From positions 62,001-126,000 of the forward strand of contig JAXGXF010000005.1 of the NCBI GenBank assembly GCA_040772885.1: 64,000 bases of DNA, in the 5' to 3' direction. Below, piece by piece: positions 58,634 through 64,000 of the stretch (the first letter of the stretch is position 1; the number at the start of each line of letters is the position of its first letter). Below the pieces are notes generated by a model. That model saw only the letters and a program-made list of their open reading frames with translations, searched no databases and had not been told where the DNA came from. Made by a program: the position numbers and the translations under genes. The stretch comes from Pullichristensenella sp002068815 (GTDB lineage: Bacteria > Bacillota > Clostridia > Christensenellales > Aristaeellaceae).

Positions 58634-59629
58634 ATGCAACGGCTGATTTTGACGACCATCGCCGCATTCGTGATGGCGATTGCGTTCGGGCCCGTGGTGA
58701 TTCCGTGGCTCAAGCGCATGAAGTTCGGGCAGACGATCTACGACCTCGGCCCTGAGTCCCACAAGAAAAAGCAGGGCATCCCCACGATGGGCGGCATCAT
58801 ATTCGCGCTGCCGGCGCTGTTGGCGGCGCTCGCGTTTTCGCGGGGGGAGGAGCGGTGGAATTTTCTGCTGATCGCGATCGCCTCGGCGGTGGCATTCGGC
58901 CTGATCGGCTTTGTGGACGACTTCATCAAGATACGGCGCAAGCGGTCGCTGGGGCTGACGCCAAAGCAGAAGCTGCTGCCGCAGATCGCGATTGCGGTCG
59001 CGCTCGCGGTCTGGGCGTACCGGCACCCGCAGATCGGCTCGTCGCTGACGGTTCCGTTTTTCGGCGTCGAGTGGGAGCTCGGCTGGGCGTACGTGCCGGT
59101 CATGACGTTCATACTCGTCGGGACCGTGAACTCGGCAAACCTGCTCGACGGGCTCGACGGGCTGCTCGGGGGCTGCTCGCTGTTCGGGTTCATCGCGATG
59201 TCCCTGATCTGCGTGCTGCTCGTCGCGACGAACCCGGCGAACACCGACAACCTGCTCAACACCGCGATCTTCTCCGGCGCGATGGCGGGCGCGCTGCTCG
59301 GGTTTCTCCGGTTCAACGCGCACCCGGCGGGCGTGTTCATGGGCGACGTCGGCTCGTTCTTCATCGGCGGCGCGCTCTCGGGCGTGTGCCTCGTGACCCG
59401 GCTCTCGCTGCTTCTGCCGGTGATCGCGTTCGCGATGGTGGTCTCGAGCCTCTCGGACATCATACAGGTCGGCTACTTCAAGCTCACGCACGGAAAGCGC
59501 GTGTTTCGGATGGCGCCTTTGCACCACCACTTTGAATTGGGCGGCATGCCCGAGGCGCGCGTGGTGACGATGTATTACATTGTAACCGTGCTCCTTTGCC
59601 TCTTGGCATTGCTGGGCTTCACTGCGTAG
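58634..59629 (+). CDS. mraY: Phospho-MurNAc-pentapeptide transferase MraY
   Basis: 331 residues, ATG 58634 (GGGAGGACAAC upstream). Ten membrane helices. Signatures: ESHKKKQGIPTMGGIIF, the Asp pair in GLIGFVDDFIKIRRKRSLGL, NSANLLDGLDGLLGG, and the His-rich loop MAPLHHHFELGG. It transfers phospho-MurNAc-pentapeptide to undecaprenyl phosphate, making lipid I on the inner face of the membrane. It is the gene after murE in the cluster. Confidence 0.97.
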   Translation: MQRLILTTIAAFVMAIAFGPVVIPWLKRMKFGQTIYDLGPESHKKKQGIPTMGGIIFALPALLAALAFSRGEERWNFLLIAIASAVAFGLIGFVDDFIKIRRKRSLGLTPKQKLLPQIAIAVALAVWAYRHPQIGSSLTVPFFGVEWELGWAYVPVMTFILVGTVNSANLLDGLDGLLGGCSLFGFIAMSLICVLLVATNPANTDNLLNTAIFSGAMAGALLGFLRFNAHPAGVFMGDVGSFFIGGALSGVCLVTRLSLLLPVIAFAMVVSSLSDIIQVGYFKLTHGKRVFRMAPLHHHFELGGMPEARVVTMYYIVTVLLCLLALLGFTA

Positions 59630-59644
59630 TAAAAGGAGGGCTCT

Positions 59645-61012
59645 ATGGACTTCAAGAAGGCGCTTGTTTTGGGCATGGCTCGAAGCGGCGCCGCCGCTGC
59701 CAGGCTGCTGATGCTGCGCGGCGCCGAACCGTACCTCTGGGACGCGAAAACAAAAGAGCAATTGCAGGGCGCGCTGGACGAATTCGACGTCGAGGGCGTC
59801 CATTGGCATCTTGGCGAGGACCCGACCGCGCTCGTCGAGGGCATGGACGCCGTGATCGTCAGCCCCGGCATCCCGGACACGCACCCGGCGATCGTGCGCG
59901 CGCGGGAGCTGGGCGTCGAGGTCATGGGCGAGCTCGAGTACGCGTACCGCGAGTCGACGGGGCTGCTCCTCGCCGTGACCGGCACGAACGGAAAGACGAC
60001 GACGACGGCGCTCGTCGGCGAAATCTTCAAAAACGCCGGCCGGCGCACGTGGGTCGTCGGGAACATCGGCGCCCCCTACGCGCAGGCGGTTTTGAAGATG
60101 CGCGCCGGGGACGTGACCGTCTGCGAAGTCTCGTCGTTCCAGCTGGAGACGATCGCCGAGTTCCACCCGGCGGTCGCCGCGGTGCTGAACGTGACCGAGG
60201 ACCACCTGAACCGCCACGGCACGATGGACAACTACATAGCCCTCAAGAAGCGCATCTTCCTGAACGCGCGCGAGGGCGACTTCGCGGTCCTGAACTACGA
60301 CGACCCGATCGTGCGCCAGATGGCCGAGGGGCTGCGCGCGAAGGTCGTGTGGTTCTCGAGGAGCGGAAGCGCCCCGCACGGGGCCATTGTCCGCGACGAC
60401 AAAATCATATTCGCCGACGCGGCGGAGGAGCGGCCGGTCTGCTCGATCTCCGAGATCGCCTTGCCGGGGCTTCACAACCTCGAAAACGCCTTGGCGGCGA
60501 CCGCGATGGCGATTACGGCGGGCATCCCCGCGCCGGTCGTCCGGCACACGCTTCGGCATTTTCAGGGCGTCGAGCACCGGCTCGAGTTCGTGCGCGAGCT
60601 CGGCGGCATACGCTACATAAACGACTCGAAGGGCACGAACGTCGATTCGACCGTCTGGGCGGTGCGCTCGATGACCTCGCCCACGGTCATCATACTCGGC
60701 GGCAGCTTCAAGAAGGCCGACTACCGCCCGCTCGGGCGCGAGATGCGGCAGGGCAACGTCGTCCACGCGGTGCTGATCGGCGACACCGCCGACGAGATCG
60801 AGGGCGCGCTGCTCGAGGCGGGGTTCGACTCGCTCGAGCACGCGGGTTACGACTTCGAAAAGGCGATTCGCATCGCGGCGGAGCGGGCGCCGGCCGGCGG
60901 CTGCGTGCTGCTCTCGCCCGCGTGCGCGAGCTTTGACATGTTCGAGGACTACGAGGCGCGCGGGCGCGAATTCAAGAGGATCGTAAAGGATCTGGAGCCG
61001 AAAATGGATTGA
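59645..61012 (+). CDS. murD: UDP-MurNAc-L-alanine:D-glutamate ligase MurD
   Basis: 455 residues, ATG 59645 with AAGGAGGG 6 nt upstream. ATP loop in LAVTGTNGKTTTTALVGEIF, CEVSSFQLETI, NVTEDHLNRHGTMDNYIALK, HRLEFVRELGGIRYINDSKG (typical MurD), and the C-terminal LLSPACASFDMFEDYEARG. It adds D-Glu to UDP-MurNAc-L-Ala in the cytosol. Its stop overlaps the TTG start of the ftsW-like gene by 4 bp. Confidence 0.97.
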   Translation: MDFKKALVLGMARSGAAAARLLMLRGAEPYLWDAKTKEQLQGALDEFDVEGVHWHLGEDPTALVEGMDAVIVSPGIPDTHPAIVRARELGVEVMGELEYAYRESTGLLLAVTGTNGKTTTTALVGEIFKNAGRRTWVVGNIGAPYAQAVLKMRAGDVTVCEVSSFQLETIAEFHPAVAAVLNVTEDHLNRHGTMDNYIALKKRIFLNAREGDFAVLNYDDPIVRQMAEGLRAKVVWFSRSGSAPHGAIVRDDKIIFADAAEERPVCSISEIALPGLHNLENALAATAMAITAGIPAPVVRHTLRHFQGVEHRLEFVRELGGIRYINDSKGTNVDSTVWAVRSMTSPTVIILGGSFKKADYRPLGREMRQGNVVHAVLIGDTADEIEGALLEAGFDSLEHAGYDFEKAIRIAAERAPAGGCVLLSPACASFDMFEDYEARGREFKRIVKDLEPKMD

Positions 61013-62106
61013 CGCGCCGGGTGGACAGGGGCGTGCTCTGGTCGTTCGTGCTGCTCTTGTTGACGGGGCTGGTCGTGCTCTACGCCGCCAGCTACTACAA
61101 CGCGCAGGACAGGGGCAACGCGCTCTCGGAGGTCTACTCGCAATTGATGGGGATCGGCGTCGGCGCGGTGTTCATGGTCGGGATTTTGCGGATCGACTAC
61201 CGGATGCTGAACAAGCAATGGGTCGCGCTCGCGTTCGTCGCGGCGAGCGTCGTCATGCTCGGACTCGTCGCGGTCCCGGGCGTCGGCAAGATGCTGAACG
61301 GCTCGCGAAGGTGGCTGCAGTTAGGCCCCGTCAGCTTCCAGCCGTCGGAGCTCGCGAAGTACGCGATGATCCTCTTCCTCGCGCGGGCGCTCTCGGCTCC
61401 TAAGCGGGACGTGACGCGCTTCTTCACCGGGCTCGTGCCGCTGTTTCTGATCCCGGGCGCGATGTTCATGCTTATTTTGGCGCAGCCGAACCTTTCGACC
61501 GCCGGCAGCATATTGATTGTCACGGCCGTGATGGTGATGCTCGCGGGGGCGAAGTGGCTGCACCTGGGCGTCGTCGGCGTCGCGGGCGTCGCGCTCGGGG
61601 CGTTCTACGCGATGTCGGAGGACTACCGGCGCGCGCGGCTGATGTCCTTCCGAAACCCGTTCGAGTATCTGACGAACGAGGGCTACCAGCTCTCGCAGTC
61701 GCTGATGGCGCTCGGCTCCGGCGGGCTGTTCGGGATGGGGCTGGGGCAGGGGCGGCAGAAGTACGCGTTTCTGCCGTATCCGGAGAGCGACTTCATCTTC
61801 GCGGTCGTCGGCGAGGATCTGGGCTTCTTCGGTTGCGTGCTGGTGCTTGCGATGTTCGCGGCGTTCGTGCTGTTCGGGCTGCGCGTGGCGCTGCGCTGCA
61901 AGGACCGCTTCGGGAGCCTGCTCGCGGGGGGCATCACGGCGATGATCGGCGTCCAGTGCGTATTGAACGTCGCCGTCGTCGTTGGCCTCCTTCCGACGAC
62001 CGGGCTTCCTCTCCCGTTCTTCAGCGCCGGCGGGACCTCGATCTCGATCGTCATGGGCGCGGTCGGCGTGCTTCTGAACATCTCCAGAAGCATGGAACCA
62101 ATTTGA
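61009..62106 (+). CDS. ftsW: FtsW/SpoVE-family lipid II polymerase
   Basis: 365 residues from TTG 61009 (GGAG 11-12 nt upstream, overlapping the murD stop); GTG 61021 is an alternative. Ten membrane helices of the SEDS family. Key blocks: GSRRWLQLGPVSFQPSELAK, LAQPNLSTAGSILIV, YQLSQSLMALGSGGLFGMGL, FAVVGEDLGFFGCVLVL, and TTGLPLPFFSAGGTSIS. It polymerises lipid II together with the class B PBP of this cluster. Sequence alone does not separate vegetative FtsW from sporulation SpoVE. murG, which usually follows, is missing. Confidence 0.93.
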   Translation: MTRRVDRGVLWSFVLLLLTGLVVLYAASYYNAQDRGNALSEVYSQLMGIGVGAVFMVGILRIDYRMLNKQWVALAFVAASVVMLGLVAVPGVGKMLNGSRRWLQLGPVSFQPSELAKYAMILFLARALSAPKRDVTRFFTGLVPLFLIPGAMFMLILAQPNLSTAGSILIVTAVMVMLAGAKWLHLGVVGVAGVALGAFYAMSEDYRRARLMSFRNPFEYLTNEGYQLSQSLMALGSGGLFGMGLGQGRQKYAFLPYPESDFIFAVVGEDLGFFGCVLVLAMFAAFVLFGLRVALRCKDRFGSLLAGGITAMIGVQCVLNVAVVVGLLPTTGLPLPFFSAGGTSISIVMGAVGVLLNISRSMEPI

Positions 62107-62198
62107 TGGACGGACACGCACCTTTTGCCCCGCATCCCCATAGCATAGATAGGAGCGATGTTTTGTCGCCCGCATGCTGTGGAAGGTGGCGTAGAGAT

Positions 62199-63434
62199 AT
62201 GTTTCTGGTTGTCGGCGGGAAGCGGCTCTGCGGGACGATCGAAGTCGGCTGCGCGAAAAACGCGGTGTTGCCGATCCTTGCGGCGGCGATTCTGACCGAC
62301 GAGCCGGTGACCATTGAGGATTGCCCGAAGCTGCTCGACGCGTACAATATGATGTCGATTTTGAAGACGCTCGGCTGCCGCGTGGAGATGCGGGACCGGG
62401 ATATCGTGCTGGACGCGTCGATGGCCGAGAGCCACGAGATGCCCGAGCACCTGTCGAAGCGGCTGCGCTCGTCGATCTTCATGCTGGGGCCGCTGATCGG
62501 CCGCTTTCGCCGCGCGAAGGTCACCTATCCCGGCGGCTGCGAGATCGGGCAGAGGCCGATCGACCTCCACCTGAAGGGGCTGCGCGCGCTCGGCGTCTCC
62601 ATCCGCGAATCGCACGGCATGATCTACTGCGACGGCTCGAAGCTTCGCGGCGGGGACGTCTATTTGGATTTTCCGAGCGTCGGCGCGACCGAGAACGTGA
62701 TGATGGCTGCGGTCCTGGCAAGAGGCAAGACCACAATACATAATGCTGCCCGCGAGCCGGAAATTCGCGATCTGGAGAACTTCATAAACGCGCTGGGCGG
62801 CAAGGTCGAGGGCGCGGGCACCGACCAGATCGCGATCGAGGGCGTGCGCGTATTGGGCGGCGCGCGCTACCGGCCGCTGCCGGATCGAATCGTCGCCGGG
62901 ACGCTGCTCGCGGCCGCGGCGGCGACCAAGGGCGAGGTGGAGTTGAAGCGCGTGAACCCCGGCGACCTGGGCGCGGTGCTCGACAAGCTCCGGCAGGCGG
63001 GATGCGACGTCGAGTCGGGGGAGAATACGATACGGCTCGCCGCGGAGACGCTGAAGCCGTTCGAGGTGTCCACGCAGCCGTTTCCCGGCTTTCCGACGGA
63101 CTTGCAGGCGCAGTTCATGGCGCTCGCGTGCGCGATCGACGGCGCGAGCGTGATCGTCGAAAACGTGTTTGAGAACCGCTTCGCGCACGCCTCGCAGTTA
63201 AGAAGGATGGGCGCGGACATCTTCCTGAGCAACCGACTCGCGGTCGTGCGCGGCGGAAAGCTGTACGGCGCGAGCGTGCAGGCGAGCGACCTGCGCGGCG
63301 GCGCGGCGCTGGTCATCGCGGCGCTGGCGGCCGAGGGGCAGAGCTGGATCGAGAACGTCGAATTGATCGACCGCGGCTACGACAATCTGGAGGGGATGCT
63401 CTCCGCGCTGGGTGCCGATATACAGAGGATTTGA
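62199..63434 (+). CDS. murA: UDP-N-acetylglucosamine 1-carboxyvinyltransferase MurA
   Basis: 411 residues from ATG 62199 (GGAAGGTGG upstream). EPSP-synthase-like fold of two halves. Lys and Asn in IEVGCAKNAVLPILAAAIL bind substrate, C114 in YPGGCEIGQRPIDLHLKGL is the catalytic Cys that also reacts with fosfomycin, and FPTDLQAQFMALACAIDG plus HASQLRRMGADIFL are conserved. The loop is GGCEIG rather than the common GGCAIG, a mild change next to the catalytic Cys. It makes the first committed peptidoglycan precursor. divIB follows 12 bp later. Confidence 0.95.
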   Translation: MFLVVGGKRLCGTIEVGCAKNAVLPILAAAILTDEPVTIEDCPKLLDAYNMMSILKTLGCRVEMRDRDIVLDASMAESHEMPEHLSKRLRSSIFMLGPLIGRFRRAKVTYPGGCEIGQRPIDLHLKGLRALGVSIRESHGMIYCDGSKLRGGDVYLDFPSVGATENVMMAAVLARGKTTIHNAAREPEIRDLENFINALGGKVEGAGTDQIAIEGVRVLGGARYRPLPDRIVAGTLLAAAAATKGEVELKRVNPGDLGAVLDKLRQAGCDVESGENTIRLAAETLKPFEVSTQPFPGFPTDLQAQFMALACAIDGASVIVENVFENRFAHASQLRRMGADIFLSNRLAVVRGGKLYGASVQASDLRGGAALVIAALAAEGQSWIENVELIDRGYDNLEGMLSALGADIQRI

Positions 63435-63446
63435 CGGAGGAAACAA

Positions 63447-64000
63447 ATGAAGCGAAGAAAGATCTTGGTGTCCGCGGCGCTCATCGCGCTTGCGGGCCTT
63501 GCCATATACCTGATCCTCGTGAACGCGGTGTTCCTCGTGCGCGGCGTGCGCGTCGAGGGGAATTCGACGATCCTGTCCGAGGAGATCATCCGTGCGGCGA
63601 AGCTGCCGCTGGGCGAACGGCTCAACTCGGTCGACGCGGCGCTTGTGAAGGCGCAGCTCGAGAGCGGGGGGCTCGTCGAGCTCGTCGAGCTCAGGAAGCG
63701 GTATCCGTCCGAGGTCGTGCTGGTCGTGCGCGAGCGCAGCCGCGACGCGGTCGTCGCGCACGCGGGGCTGATGCTCGCGCTCGAGAGCGACGGAACCGTC
63801 GTCGAGGTCGCGCGCGAGATGCCGGACGCGGACGCCGTGTACGTGACGGGGCTGCAGATCACGTCCTACCGGCTGGGACAGGTCGTCGGCGCCCCGACGG
63901 AGCAGCTCGCGGCGATGCGGGCGGTGCTCGCGGCGGTCTTTGAAGCCGGCGCTCGGCAGTATGTGTCGGAGCTGAACGTGCAGGACGCGAACAGCATCTA
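63447..64000 (+). CDS. divIB: DivIB/FtsQ-like division protein (partial)
   Basis: 184 codons are in the window from ATG 63447 (GGAGG 7-9 nt upstream); the gene runs off the right edge. A basic start (KRRK), one membrane helix (ILVSAALIALAGLAIYLILV) and a POTRA domain (FLVRGVRVEGNSTILSEEII, VELRKRYPSEVVLVVRERSR) are followed by the start of the beta domain (GLMLALESDGTVVEV). DivIB connects FtsL and DivIC in the divisome. Its position after murA is common in Clostridia. Confidence 0.9.
   Translation, partial: MKRRKILVSAALIALAGLAIYLILVNAVFLVRGVRVEGNSTILSEEIIRAAKLPLGERLNSVDAALVKAQLESGGLVELVELRKRYPSEVVLVVRERSRDAVVAHAGLMLALESDGTVVEVAREMPDADAVYVTGLQITSYRLGQVVGAPTEQLAAMRAVLAAVFEAGARQYVSELNVQDANSI

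Overview
The window looks like a chromosomal segment of a GC-rich Clostridia-type Firmicute, perhaps Christensenellales-like. The assignment rests on a spo0A tail, a SAM-I riboswitch in front of metK, a GerMN-domain protein, a SpoVD-like PASTA penicillin-binding protein in an mraZ-led division cluster, a DUF3343 gene beside a class V aminotransferase, and GC-rich codon use with Bacillus-type promoters (TTGACA, 17 bp, TATAAT). No 16S sequence or complete marker is present to confirm it.

Layout. 1-1147: two ribose-type ABC permease genes. 1213-4197: small metabolic genes mixed with at least four decayed gene fragments. 4515-5768: a ribose-type permease ending in Pro/Ala/Val repeats and a SHOCT domain. 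5868-6104: the 3' end of spo0A with its terminator, marking the left edge of an AT-rich accessory island (about 6.1-16.5 kb). The island carries two small HTH regulators with operator-like palindromes, small membrane and secreted proteins, a large protein with a C-terminal HEPN-like motif followed by a two-TM membrane protein (the best candidate for an undescribed defence-like module), an IS256-family transposase, and an IS21 element whose istA and istB each carry a Trp-to-stop mutation. 15.7-16.5 kb: truncated genes. 16974-22838: a 1954-residue secreted beta-helix protein. 23.1-27.6 kb: SPFH protein, methyltransferase, DUF1697 and an asparagine-synthetase-like protein without its nucleophile Cys.

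27.58-28.01 kb is a non-coding array of about ten hairpins. 28.0-31.7 kb (minus): GerMN protein with an OmpR/VicK two-component system. 31.9-34.4 kb: D,D-carboxypeptidase and ribokinase. 34.4-36.9 kb (minus): rubrerythrin, a DUF5131 protein, nitroreductase and a PLC-like protein. 37.0-38.4 kb: SAM-I riboswitch and metK. 38.8-39.1 kb: tRNA-Leu(UAA) split by a 200-nt group I intron. 39.2-47.6 kb: a carbohydrate-use locus (ABC importer without an ATPase gene, GH94 phosphorylase, GH1 glycosidase, LacI regulator) that should import and phosphorolyse or hydrolyse a beta-glucoside such as cellobiose. 47.7-53.8 kb: housekeeping genes (class V aminotransferase, DUF3343, nth, obg, yhbY, a nadD-yqeK fusion, rsfS). 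54.1-64.0 kb: a compact division and cell-wall cluster (mraZ, ftsL, pbp, murE, mraY, murD, ftsW, murA, divIB) that lacks rsmH, murF and murG at their usual places.

A 23-bp hairpin sequence is repeated exactly in the leaders of the D,D-carboxypeptidase gene and the lacI gene. At least two promoters (nth, nadD) sit so close to the ATG that leaderless mRNAs are expected.
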